This document shows positions 26,041-34,580 of a stretch of 64,000 nucleotides of DNA, piece after piece. Where the stretch lies: NCBI RefSeq assembly GCF_000716715.1, contig NZ_JNYJ01000036.1, positions 62,001 through 126,000 of the forward strand, given 5' to 3'. The notes under the pieces were generated by a model. The model was not told where the DNA came from, ran no database searches, and worked only from the letters and a program-made list of their open reading frames with translations. How positions within the stretch are numbered: position 1 is the first letter of the stretch; the number at the start of each line of letters is the position of its first letter. Position numbers and translations under genes: made by a program. This DNA comes from Dactylosporangium aurantiacum. GTDB taxonomy: Bacteria; Actinomycetota; Actinomycetes; Mycobacteriales; Micromonosporaceae.

Positions 26041-26829
26041 CTATGACAGCAACCTTCCCGCAAGCACCGCGACGGTCGCAATGCTCTGCTCCACAACTGG
26101 CAGGTTCAGTTTCGTGCCACCGTTCAGGCTGGCGTGGAACGGAATATCGACGACCAGAACACCGATCATGTTGCCGGCGGCGTCGTTGACCGGCATGGCG
26201 TAGACCTCCGCGTATTTCGGCGAGATCCGCTCGAACTCCGACAACGACATGTCCGCCGCCGCGTCGCCGGCCGACGCGAATGCCCGGACACCGTTGCGAC
26301 GGGCCAGCGCCGCGATCCGCCGGAGGTCACGATGGATCGGCACCTGCTCGAGCCAGCAGAGACCCACCACCCCCTTCCCCTTCGTCCACCGGATATGGGA
26401 AGGCCCTGGATGGTCGTCGAACCTGTGCCGCTGGACCCGCTCGAGCGCTCGCCTGCGATACGGGCCGGACGGCAGGCGGAATACGCTCAAGCCGAGCGAC
26501 TGCACGCTCACCCCCGATTGCTCGGCGATCCGGAATGCCCCCTGCTGCAGAACGCGGGAAACGTCGGCGTGCAACCTACGGCGTCCGGGACGCCGCCACG
26601 CCTCCAGGAGTGCACGCGTCGGCTCCGCCGAGGTGCAGACGGCCTGGGCCACGGCTACCCAGACGATCCAGTTGTCGTCCGCCCTGACGACACCGCGAGA
26701 GATCATGACAAGCAGTGCCGCAAAGGCGGAGGCGCCACAGATCAGCACCGCCCGCCCCACGAGCCCTCCGACGCGCATCATCGACCCGACACCCCCAGCC
26801 ACATTCGGCGTCTCACTGCGGGCACCCAT
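26041..26829 (-). CDS. Membrane protein with GAF-like C-terminal domain, unknown function
   Basis: 262 aa from ATG 26829 (GGAG nine bases upstream); in-frame starts up to 27000 would add up to 57 less plausible residues. Two TM segments lie near residues 13-60 (GRAVLICGASAFAALLVMIS, NWIVWVAVAQAVC). The rest is cytoplasmic and alpha/beta, with a helix RRLHADVSRVLQQGAFRIAE and later strands KGVVGLCW, AEVYAMPVND and MIGVLVVDIPF in the order expected for a GAF domain. A signal sensor is inferred. It is divergent from the unknown gene at 27038 in a GC-poorer stretch. Confidence 0.65.
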   Translation of the reverse strand: MGARSETPNVAGGVGSMMRVGGLVGRAVLICGASAFAALLVMISRGVVRADDNWIVWVAVAQAVCTSAEPTRALLEAWRRPGRRRLHADVSRVLQQGAFRIAEQSGVSVQSLGLSVFRLPSGPYRRRALERVQRHRFDDHPGPSHIRWTKGKGVVGLCWLEQVPIHRDLRRIAALARRNGVRAFASAGDAAADMSLSEFERISPKYAEVYAMPVNDAAGNMIGVLVVDIPFHASLNGGTKLNLPVVEQSIATVAVLAGRLLS

Positions 26830-27037
26830 CGGGATGGGCTCCGGCGAAGGTCGGTCCGTCAGAGCTCGTCCGAGGTCGGTACCTTCGTTGCTCGCGAAGG
26901 TGTGCCGTCTCACTCGAAATGAGTGACTGCCGTCGATTGTCCGGAGTGCAGTGGCGGGGTCCACAAGGCCGATTTTCGTTACCCTGTGGGTTGTATTCAT
27001 GCGACCGGGTGAGCAGATTCATGCGAGGAGGTCTCCA

Positions 27038-28129
27038 TTGCCGCCCCGCAGCCGCCCGCAAAGGGCAGTCGACTCCGTCGAGCAAGGTATCCGCGATCTG
27101 GCGCAAGGCTCGGGTCCGAGCATCAGAAGGATCGCGGACGGATGGACACCCGGTCTGCGGCGCCTCCGTGACCTGTCCAGCAAACTCGCCGGCAGCAGCG
27201 TCGACGAGCGTGCCGACGCGATGTTGAGATTGATCTACCTCGAGGCGGCCAACCTGGGCAATTCCGGTGAGCGCCCGCATCCACGATGTGCGGCAGCCGT
27301 CCAGGCCGCCCTCGGCATGCCGACCTTTCCTTTCGGCCCGGCGGACGACTCGATCAATCGACGGCTCCAGGTCGCACGGGAGGCCGGAGCGTTCGATACG
27401 GTTCGCGGCCGCCGAGGCGCCGAGGCAGGCACCGACGCCGGGAAGATCAACTGGAGTCGCGGCGTCGTCCGGCTGGCGCGTGCCGTCGAACGTCGGGTGA
27501 ATGAATATGAGCGGCCCGGAGGGTGGGAGCAGGCCGGGCTGCCCAGCGGCTACCAGCCGGTGACGTTCAACCGGATGATCGTCACGTACTTCCTGCGGGG
27601 GCGGGCCGTTTCGGAGTCGTTCAGCGAGCGCTGGATCACGGCGGAGGAGGATGGTCTCACCCGGTACATCGTGCGCGCCTACGCCCGGAACAACCCGCCG
27701 GCCCGGCCGGCGCTCGAGATACAACCGTGGCTCAACTGCACGCTGGGCTCCGTCCGGCGGGTGGACCCGGGCGACGGCTCGGAGGCGCAAATCGCCGAGA
27801 TGCTGTTTCCCAAAGCGCTGCAGCGCGGCGACAAACTCTTCTTCGCAACCCGGGTGGTCGCCGAGGAGGACGGCCCGACCATGTCCCGTGAGGTGCAGGT
27901 AACCTCACACGGCATCGACGAATTGACCATCAGGATTCAGTTCGACAACACCCTCCCGCTGCCGAAGCGAGCCTGGTGGTTCGCCGAGGTTCCCGACATA
28001 GATCGCCTGATACCACCCGAACCGGGCGACGACCGCTACGTCGAAATCTCCGGCAGCGGGTTCCTAGAACGTCAGTTCGGACGGGCGAAGCCGACCGCCA
28101 AGTATGGCCTGAGCTGGCAGTGGGATTAG
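27038..28129 (+). CDS. Unknown 363-aa protein with helical N-terminus and beta-rich C-terminus
   Basis: No family firmly recognised. The N-terminal ~160 residues are helical and look like a diverged regulator N-terminus (ADAMLRLIYLEAANLG, PRCAAAVQAALGMP). The C-terminal ~200 residues are beta-rich and contain LQRGDKLFFATRVV, SREVQVTSHGIDELTIRIQF and KRAWWFAEVPDIDRLIPPEP. That pattern recalls the beta-sandwich end of some actinobacterial XRE-like proteins (inference). TTG 27038 is chosen because GAGGAGG lies six bases upstream; ATG 26999 and ATG 27020 are alternatives. It is divergent from the membrane/GAF-like gene. Confidence 0.7.
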   Translation: MPPRSRPQRAVDSVEQGIRDLAQGSGPSIRRIADGWTPGLRRLRDLSSKLAGSSVDERADAMLRLIYLEAANLGNSGERPHPRCAAAVQAALGMPTFPFGPADDSINRRLQVAREAGAFDTVRGRRGAEAGTDAGKINWSRGVVRLARAVERRVNEYERPGGWEQAGLPSGYQPVTFNRMIVTYFLRGRAVSESFSERWITAEEDGLTRYIVRAYARNNPPARPALEIQPWLNCTLGSVRRVDPGDGSEAQIAEMLFPKALQRGDKLFFATRVVAEEDGPTMSREVQVTSHGIDELTIRIQFDNTLPLPKRAWWFAEVPDIDRLIPPEPGDDRYVEISGSGFLERQFGRAKPTAKYGLSWQWD

Positions 28130-28212
28130 CGGCTGAATCCGCGGGTAGCGTCACGGCGAGTCTACGAAGCCTGTAGCCTCCATGCGGCAGAAAACTACTC
28201 CGAGGGAGCCTC

Positions 28213-28248
28213 GTGGCTTACTTTGATGGAACGGGCGGCGGCAACTAG
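28213..28248 (+). CDS. Possible 11-residue mini-gene
   Basis: GTG start, sequence (M)AYFDGTGGGN, stop TAG. GAGGGAG ends 4 bases before the start, a possible -10 TAGCCT (28174-28179) is upstream, and a perfect 15-bp hairpin follows. Together these look like a complete tiny transcription unit, but the length makes chance possible. No known peptide family recognised. Confidence 0.35.
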   Translation: MAYFDGTGGGN

Positions 28249-28270
28249 CCGGTTCGCCTGACGCGGCAAC

Positions 28271-28309
28271 AAGACTGGCGGATGTCGATACAGCACATCC
28301 GCCAGTCTT
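28271..28309. terminator. Strong hairpin terminator
   Basis: Perfect 15-bp arms AAGACTGGCGGATGT (28271-28285) and its complement (28295-28309) with a 9-base loop. It sits between the 28 kb mini-gene and the convergent acetyltransferase remnant and may serve both strands. Confidence 0.85.
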
Positions 28310-28312
28310 CGT

Positions 28313-28837
28313 TCACAGCGGCGGGGGTGGATCGGTGCGCAGGCGGCTGTACAGGTAGCCGTCGTGCCAGCGGCCGGCGCGGAACTCGCACGAGCGCACG
28401 ATGCCCTCCAGCATGAAGCCCGCCTTCTCCAGCGACTTCTGCTCGGCGATGTTCTCCGGGTGGGTCCCGGCCTGGATGCGCTGCACCGGGGTCCGGGCGA
28501 ACAGGTGGTCGCACAGCATCGCCTAGGCGCGCCAGCCCAGGCCGCGGCCGCGCCACTGGGGCAGCAGGGCGATGCCGATCTCCCAGTAGCCGATCGGGCC
28601 GCCGTACCGGCCGGCGAGGTAGGAGACGAAGCCGGCCGCGACGCCGTCGGGTTCGGTCTCCACGATGAGGCGGCCGTACGTGGGGCCGAGGAAACCGTCG
28701 GCGGCGAACTGCCGGGCGGCGGCGTGCGGGTCCCGGTAGCCGGCCCAGTCCAGGCCGATGAGGCCCGGCTCGGTGGCGAACCGGTGGAACATCGCCAGGT
28801 CCGGCTCGGTCACCGGACGCAGGCGGACGGACGTCAT
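28313..28837 (-). pseudogene. RimJ/RimL-type GNAT acetyltransferase interrupted by an in-frame TAG
   Basis: The reading frame from ATG 28837 to 28313 (174 codons plus stop) is a full RimJ/RimL-like acetyltransferase: TSVRLRPVTEPDLAMFHRF, PIGYWEIGIALLPQWRGRGL, then AMLCDHLF, GTHPENIAEQKSLEKAGF and DGYLYSRLR. A single TAG at 28523-28525 cuts it in the acetyl-CoA-binding helix, where CAG (Gln) would be expected (one base change). The flanking halves stay in the same frame. It overlaps the stop of the membrane protein gene upstream (ATGA). Either a recent nonsense mutation or a sequence error. Confidence 0.85.
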
Positions 28838-29775
28838 TCGGGCGACCCTACCGGCACCAGCGCCGGCGGGCGGGTCAGCAGGTGGCTGGTCCAGGCGAAC
28901 AGCAGCCCCAGCGTCACGGCGGCGAACGACAGCGACAGGTCGGTGTCGGCGGAGTTGACCGGCGGGTTCCCGGCCAGCCGGGTGAACAGGCCGCCGACGC
29001 TCGATCCGATGACGTACAGCAGCAGGTACACCGGCACCAGCGCGACGGCGCAGGCCGCGGCCACCCCGGCCAGCCGCAGCAGCGACACGTCCCGGGCGGC
29101 GGCGACCGCGGCGGCCGCACCCGCCGGCAGCAGCACCAGGCCGAGGGCGCCGAGCGTCCCGTACGTGGCGGTCGCCGGCCACGCGGCCAGGGCGGCGAGC
29201 CCGGCGAACGGCAGCGCGTACGGCAGCCGGGACAGCGGCAGCAGGGCCAGCGCGACCGCCGCGAACATCACCACCAGGCCGGCCTTCAGCAACGACAGCG
29301 CGTTCTCGACCTGCACCTGCGCGGGGTCGGTGACCGGCTCGTCCCACGGCGTCGTGATCAGCACCGTGACCGCCGCGCAGACCGCCGCCACGGTGGCCAG
29401 GACGTGCGGAGAACCACCGGGCGACCCGAGGCGCAGCGCCGCGAAGGACGTCAGCGCGAACCATGCGACCCCGCCCAGTGCCAGCACCACCGCGGTCAGG
29501 CCGCCGTGCACGTCGAAGCGGTCGAGGACCAGGTCTGCGGCGATCCAGACCAACGCTCCCACGCCGCCCGCGAGGACGCCCCGGGACAGCAGCACGACCC
29601 CCAGGAAGGCCAGGACGATGGCGAGCTGCCGGATGTCCCGCGGCCAGTACGTGTTGTTGCCGCCGAACTCCTCGGGCTGCATGAACGGCTGGTGGACCGC
29701 CAGGCTCACCGCCCACACGACCGCGGCCACGACGCCGCTGAAGGCGCCGAGCGCGGTCCGCCAACTGATTCCCAT
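28834..29775 (-). CDS. Polytopic membrane protein of unknown function
   Basis: 313 aa, with about 8 hydrophobic segments spread over the whole length (for example GAFSGVVAAVVWAVSLAV, LAIVLAFLGVVLLSRGVL and VALVPVYLLLYVIGSS). A loop after TM1 has FMQPEEFGGNNTYWPRD. No transporter signature was recognised. It starts 69 bases from the divergent SARP gene, so they may share control. The broken acetyltransferase follows with a 4-base overlap. Confidence 0.75.
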   Translation of the reverse strand: MGISWRTALGAFSGVVAAVVWAVSLAVHQPFMQPEEFGGNNTYWPRDIRQLAIVLAFLGVVLLSRGVLAGGVGALVWIAADLVLDRFDVHGGLTAVVLALGGVAWFALTSFAALRLGSPGGSPHVLATVAAVCAAVTVLITTPWDEPVTDPAQVQVENALSLLKAGLVVMFAAVALALLPLSRLPYALPFAGLAALAAWPATATYGTLGALGLVLLPAGAAAAVAAARDVSLLRLAGVAAACAVALVPVYLLLYVIGSSVGGLFTRLAGNPPVNSADTDLSLSFAAVTLGLLFAWTSHLLTRPPALVPVGSPE

Positions 29776-29844
29776 CGCAGCATCCTGATGCCTGCCCGGC
29801 CGCCGCGGAACCCCTGCCATCCCGCCCGTGGCACGATCTACCGC

Positions 29845-32800
29845 GTGCAGATCACCGTGCTCGGGCCGTTCGAGGTGCGCGCGGGCGACGGCACCCTCGT
29901 CGACGTGCCGGGTGCGCGGCTGCGTGGGTTGCTGATCGCCCTCGCCCTGGAGACCGGGCGGGTCGTCCCGAAAGGGACGCTGGTGGACTGGATCTGGGGG
30001 GAGCAGCCACCGGCCGACGCGACGAACGCCCTGCACCGGCTGGTGTCCCGGCTGCGCAAGGTGCTGCCCGACGGGGCGGTCGAGGGCCACACCGACGGGT
30101 ACCGGCTGACGCTGCCGGCCGACGACGTCGACGCGGTGCGGTTCGAGCGGCTGATCGGCCAGGGCCAGGCCCACGGCGAGGACGACCCGCAGCGGGTGCG
30201 GCTGCTGCGCGACGCGCTCGGGCTGTGGCGCGGCGCGGCCATACAGGACGCGGGCCTGCCCGACAGCGCGGCCAGCAACGCGGCCGTCACCCGGCTCGAG
30301 CAGCTGCGGCTGCGGGCGCTCGAGGACCGGTTCGACGCCGAGCCCAGCCGGGCCGAGCTGATCACCGAGCTCTCCGATCTGGTGGCGGCGCATCCGGTAC
30401 GGGAGCGCCTCACCGCCGCCTTGATGCGGGCGTTCGCCGCGGCCGGGCGGGACACCGAGGCGCTGCTCGCCTACGAGCGCACGAAAGAGGCACTCGCCGA
30501 CGCGCTCGGCGTGGACCCGTCGCCGGAGCTGTCCGCCCTGCACGTCGCCCTGCTGCGCGGCGAGCTGGGCCGGCGCGAGGAGCGCCGGACCAACCTGCGG
30601 GCCGAGCTGACCAGCTTCGTCGGCAAGGACGCCGACGTCGCCGCGGTCGCCGAGCTCATCGCCGAGCACCGGCTCACCACGCTCATCGGGCCGGGCGGCT
30701 CGGGCAAGACCAGGCTGGCCACGGAGACGGCCCGGGTGATGCTGCCCGGCCTGCCCGACGGGGCGTGGCTGGTGGAGCTCGCCGCGATCGGCGCCGACGG
30801 TGACGTGGCCCAGGCGACGCTTACCGGCCTCGGGCTGCGCGACGCGCTGCACGGCGGGTCGCCCAACGCCGAGCTGACCGACCGGATCATCGCCGCGGTG
30901 CGGGACCGTGAGGCCCTGCTCATCCTCGACAACTGCGAGCACGTGATCGAGTCGGCGGCGACGTTCGCGCACCGGGTGCTCGGCGAGTGCCGGCGGCTGC
31001 GGATCCTCGCCACCAGCCGGGAGCCGCTCGGCATCACCGGCGAGGCGCTGTGGCTGGTCGAGCCCCTGGCGCTGCCGGACCGCGACGCGACCCCGGCGCA
31101 GATGGCGGCCGCGCCGGCGGTACGGCTGCTGCGGGACCGGGCCGGCGCGATGCGCAAGGACCTCGGCGCCGACGCGCACACCCTGGCGACGATGGTGCGG
31201 GTCTGCCGGGCGCTGGACGGCATGCCCCTGGCGATCGAGCTGGCCGCGGCCAGGCTGCGCACCATGTCCCTGGACCAGCTCGCGAACCGGCTCGACGACC
31301 GGTTCCGGCTGCTGACCGGCGGCAGCCGCACCGCGCTGCCGCGGCACCGGACGCTGCGCGCGATGGTCGACTGGAGCTGGGAGCTGCTCAGCGACGCCGA
31401 ACGCACCGTGCTGCGCCGGCTGGCGGTGTTCTCCGGCGGGGCGAGCCTGGACGCGGCGGAGCGGGTCTGCGCCGGCGACGCCGTCGACCGTGACGACGTG
31501 CTGGAGCTGCTCACCGCGCTCGCCGACAAGTCGCTGCTGGTCGCCGAGGGTGACGAGGCACCGCGGTACCGGATGATCGGCACCATCAAGGAGTACGCCG
31601 CGCACCGCCTCGCCGAGGCCGGTGAGACGGACCTTGCGCGGCGGGCGCACCTGGACTACTGCACCGACCTGGTCGAGACCGCGGAGCCGCGGCTGCGCCG
31701 CGCCGACCAGCTGGCCTGGCTGGCCACCCTGGAGGCCGAGCACGACAACATCAGCGGCGCGATGCGCGGCGCGCTCGCCGCCGGTGACGCGCAGGCGGCG
31801 ATGCGGCTCGCCGGGGCCGCCGGCTGGTACTGGTGGCTCGGCGGGCACAAGGCCGAGGGCATCGAGCTGATCATGGCCGCGACGGAGCTTCCCGGCGAGG
31901 TCACCGACGAGACCCGGGCCAACGTGTACGCGCTGATCGTGCTGTTCGAGGGCGCCGGACGCAGCGACGAGCACGTGGTCGCCGACTGGATCCACAAGGC
32001 GTACGAGTACCGGCAGCGCAGCCGGTCGAGCAGCCCGCTGCTGGAGCTGGTCGAGCCGCTGGAGCGCATGCTGCAGGGCCCGGACTCGCTGCTGTCGGCG
32101 TGGGAGCCGCTGCTGGCCAGCGCCGACCCGTGGGTCCGCGCGCTGGCCCGCTTCCACTCCGGCAAGATGCGCATCGCGCTCGGCCACGACGGGCCGGAGG
32201 CGGACCGGCACCTGGAGACGGCGCTGGCGGAGTTCCGGGCGCTCGGCGAACGGTTCGGCATCTCCCTCGCCCTGACCGAGCTGGCCGACCGGGTCGCCTC
32301 CCGCGGCGAGCTCGCCGCCGCCTGCGAGCTGTTCGAGCAGGCGATCACGGTCGTCACCGAGGTCGGCGCCGTCGAGGACGCGATCCGGATGCGGGCCCGG
32401 CAGGCGCAGCTGTTCTGGCTGCTCGGCGACGAGCCGGCGAGCGCGGCCGCGATGGCCGACGCGCAACGCCGGGCGGAGCGGGTCACCTGGCCCGACGCGC
32501 TGGTCGAGCTGGCCCTGGTCAAGGCGGAGCTGGCCCGGTGGCGCGGCGACGCGGCCGAGGCCCGCCAGCAGCTCGAAGCCGCGACCGCCATCCTGGGCGA
32601 GGAGGCGGAGCGGCCGTACATGCGCGCCACCACCCACGACCTGCTCGGCTACCTCGCCGAGGACCTCGCCAGCGCCCGGGCGCACCGGGCCGCGGCCTAC
32701 CAGGCGGCGACCGAGACCGGTCACGCCCCGCTGGTCGCGCAGGTCCTCGTCGGCCTCGCGGACCTCGCCCTGCGCGCCGGCCAGGACGCCCAGGCGGTCC

Positions 32801-32979
32801 GGCTGGTCGCGGCGAGTGCCGCGGTGCGCGGGATGCGGGACCGGTCCTACCCCGATCCGGCGCGGATCGAGGGGGCAGCGCGAAGCCGCCTCGGCGACGC
32901 ACGGTTCGCCGAGGCGGCTGCGCAAGGTTCCCAGACGAGCTGGTCTCAGCTGGCCGCGGACACGCTCGCCGCGGGCTGA
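29845..32979 (+). CDS. SARP/AfsR-type regulator with NTPase and helical repeats
   Basis: Large cytoplasmic regulator of 1044 aa. Residues 1-95 are an OmpR-type winged helix (VQITVLGPFEVRAGDG, LIALALETGRVVPKGTLVDW, HRLVSRLRKVLP) and 95-245 the bacterial transcriptional activation domain. The STAND-like ATPase starts at the P-loop GPGGSGKT near 281, with Walker B LLILDNCEHV near 358, and a long alpha-helical/TPR-like C-terminus follows. Such proteins switch on secondary-metabolite genes. GTG 29845 is chosen because the winged helix begins there. The 3' end overlaps the convergent DUF4097 gene by 34 bases. Confidence 0.92.
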   Translation: MQITVLGPFEVRAGDGTLVDVPGARLRGLLIALALETGRVVPKGTLVDWIWGEQPPADATNALHRLVSRLRKVLPDGAVEGHTDGYRLTLPADDVDAVRFERLIGQGQAHGEDDPQRVRLLRDALGLWRGAAIQDAGLPDSAASNAAVTRLEQLRLRALEDRFDAEPSRAELITELSDLVAAHPVRERLTAALMRAFAAAGRDTEALLAYERTKEALADALGVDPSPELSALHVALLRGELGRREERRTNLRAELTSFVGKDADVAAVAELIAEHRLTTLIGPGGSGKTRLATETARVMLPGLPDGAWLVELAAIGADGDVAQATLTGLGLRDALHGGSPNAELTDRIIAAVRDREALLILDNCEHVIESAATFAHRVLGECRRLRILATSREPLGITGEALWLVEPLALPDRDATPAQMAAAPAVRLLRDRAGAMRKDLGADAHTLATMVRVCRALDGMPLAIELAAARLRTMSLDQLANRLDDRFRLLTGGSRTALPRHRTLRAMVDWSWELLSDAERTVLRRLAVFSGGASLDAAERVCAGDAVDRDDVLELLTALADKSLLVAEGDEAPRYRMIGTIKEYAAHRLAEAGETDLARRAHLDYCTDLVETAEPRLRRADQLAWLATLEAEHDNISGAMRGALAAGDAQAAMRLAGAAGWYWWLGGHKAEGIELIMAATELPGEVTDETRANVYALIVLFEGAGRSDEHVVADWIHKAYEYRQRSRSSSPLLELVEPLERMLQGPDSLLSAWEPLLASADPWVRALARFHSGKMRIALGHDGPEADRHLETALAEFRALGERFGISLALTELADRVASRGELAAACELFEQAITVVTEVGAVEDAIRMRARQAQLFWLLGDEPASAAAMADAQRRAERVTWPDALVELALVKAELARWRGDAAEARQQLEAATAILGEEAERPYMRATTHDLLGYLAEDLASARAHRAAAYQAATETGHAPLVAQVLVGLADLALRAGQDAQAVRLVAASAAVRGMRDRSYPDPARIEGAARSRLGDARFAEAAAQGSQTSWSQLAADTLAAG

Positions 32980-33782
32980 ACGATGACGTCGCCGTGCCGG
33001 GTCCGGGCGTGCACCGCGACCGTGGCCGGGCCCTGCGGCGCCGGGACCGAGTTGCGGACCGAGCCCTTCGTGCTGTCGGCGACCACGTGCGCGGTGCCGC
33101 CGTCGACGCCGACCTCGATGTCGCCGGAGCTGTTCATCAGCTCCGCCTGACCGCGGGTCAGCCGGCCGATGCGGATCGCGCCGTCGCTGGTGTTGGCGGT
33201 GACGTCGCCGTCGGCGCGGTCGATGTCGAACCCGCCGGCGCCGCTGCTGAGGTCGAGGTCGGCGGCGGCGTGGCCGATCCAGGTGTGCCCGCCGGAGGTG
33301 GACAGCCGCACCGCGCCGCCGGCCTCGCCGATGCGGGCCGTGACGTCGCTGCCCTCGATGCCGGTGCGGCCGGCGACGTGCCCGACCGCGACCTCACCGC
33401 CGGCGACGTTCGCCTCCAGCGCGGCGACCCGGTCCAGCTGGACGCGGCTCTTCGCGGTGTGCAGCTCGCAGTCGCCGAGGGTGCCGTCGGCGTGGACGCT
33501 GGCGTGTGCCAGGTACGTGATCAGGCTGGATCCGGTGGGCAGGTCGATGGTGATCGCGACCGATCCGTCCTTGTCGCCGGAGACGGTGGTCTTGACCGAC
33601 AGCCGGCCGTCGGCGAACTCGACCTTCGTCCTGTCGGCGACCTTGACGTCGGCGCGGTCCGCCGGGTCGATCGGCTCGACCAGCACGACGGTGTCGGTCC
33701 GGTCGGTGGCGGTGACCCGCACCTGGGCGCCGGCGACCTGCACGGTGGCGGCGATCGGCTCGGGCGTGGTGAAGGTGGGCAT
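32946..33782 (-). CDS. DUF4097 beta-helix-like protein
   Basis: 278 aa, a repetitive beta-strand protein of the DUF4097/adhesin-like type (repeats such as GEVAVGHVAGRTGIEGSDVT, SDGAIRIGRLTRGQAELMNS). No signal peptide. Members often sit with DrrAB-like ABC exporters as here; their role is unknown. ATG 33782 is chosen because GAGGAG lies 7 bases upstream. It is the last gene of the fumC-ABC strand run. Its stop lies 34 bases inside the convergent SARP gene. Confidence 0.88.
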   Translation of the reverse strand: MPTFTTPEPIAATVQVAGAQVRVTATDRTDTVVLVEPIDPADRADVKVADRTKVEFADGRLSVKTTVSGDKDGSVAITIDLPTGSSLITYLAHASVHADGTLGDCELHTAKSRVQLDRVAALEANVAGGEVAVGHVAGRTGIEGSDVTARIGEAGGAVRLSTSGGHTWIGHAAADLDLSSGAGGFDIDRADGDVTANTSDGAIRIGRLTRGQAELMNSSGDIEVGVDGGTAHVVADSTKGSVRNSVPAPQGPATVAVHARTRHGDVIVQPAASVSAAS

Positions 33783-33830
33783 GACGGGTCTCCTCGTGCT
33801 CATGGTGGTGTACGGGGAAAGCGACGACGG

Positions 33831-34580
33831 TCAGGCGCGCTTCTTGAAGGTGGAGGACGCCCACAGGTAGCCGACGAGGGCGATGCCGGCGCACCAGGCG
33901 ACCGCGACGATCGCGTCACCGGAGGACGGTGCGCCGTTGAGCAGCCCGCGGAGGGTCTCGATGATCGGCGTGAAGGGCTGGTACTCGGCGAACTGCCGCA
34001 CGCCGGGGCCCATCTTGTCGGCCGGGACGATCGCGCTGCTGAAGAACGGCAGCATGACCAGCGGCACGGTGCCCAGGCCGGCCGTCTCCGGCGACTTCGC
34101 GGCGAGGCCGAGCGCGACGGTGAACCAGCCGGCGGCGACGCCGAGCAGCACGACCATGCCGGCCACGCCGAGCCAGTCCAGCGGGCCCGCCGACGGGTCG
34201 AAGCCGAGCAGGAACGCCACCCCGAGCAGGGCCGCGATGGCGACCAGGTTGGTCAGGACGCTGGCCACGACGGGCCCGGTGAGCACCGCGCCCCGGGACA
34301 CGTCCATGACCTTGAACCGGTTGATGATGCCCTTGGTCATGTCGGCGTTCACCGACGTCGCGGTCGCGCCCAGCCCGTAGCAGACGGCCAGCAGCATCAG
34401 CCCTGGTGTGGCGTAGTCGATGTAGTCGACGCCGACGCTGAACGCGTCGCCGAACACGTACACGAACATCAGCATCAGCACGATCGGCATCAGCACCGCG
34501 TTGAACACCGACGTGGGGTTGCGGGCGATGTGCTTGAAGTCGCGGCGCAGCATGACCAGCGACTGGGACTTGGCGCTCAT
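33831..34580 (-). CDS. ABC-2 type permease (DrrB-like)
   Basis: Membrane subunit of a drug/lipid ABC exporter, 249 aa, six TM segments. Start MSAKSQSLVMLRRDFKHIAR, then RNPTSVFNAVLMPIVLMLMF, TPGLMLLAVCYG, MTKGIINRFKVMDVSRGAVL, and the end QPFTPIIETLRGLL. Typical DrrB length and order. Its ATG overlaps the stop of the ATPase gene by 4 bases, so the two subunits are coupled. Confidence 0.93.
   Translation of the reverse strand: MSAKSQSLVMLRRDFKHIARNPTSVFNAVLMPIVLMLMFVYVFGDAFSVGVDYIDYATPGLMLLAVCYGLGATATSVNADMTKGIINRFKVMDVSRGAVLTGPVVASVLTNLVAIAALLGVAFLLGFDPSAGPLDWLGVAGMVVLLGVAAGWFTVALGLAAKSPETAGLGTVPLVMLPFFSSAIVPADKMGPGVRQFAEYQPFTPIIETLRGLLNGAPSSGDAIVAVAWCAGIALVGYLWASSTFKKRA

Noticed and set aside
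28834..32925. Minus-strand frame of 1363 codons running through the SARP region
   Set aside because: The real part is the membrane protein from ATG 29775; the upstream portion is antisense to the SARP gene and compositionally biased.
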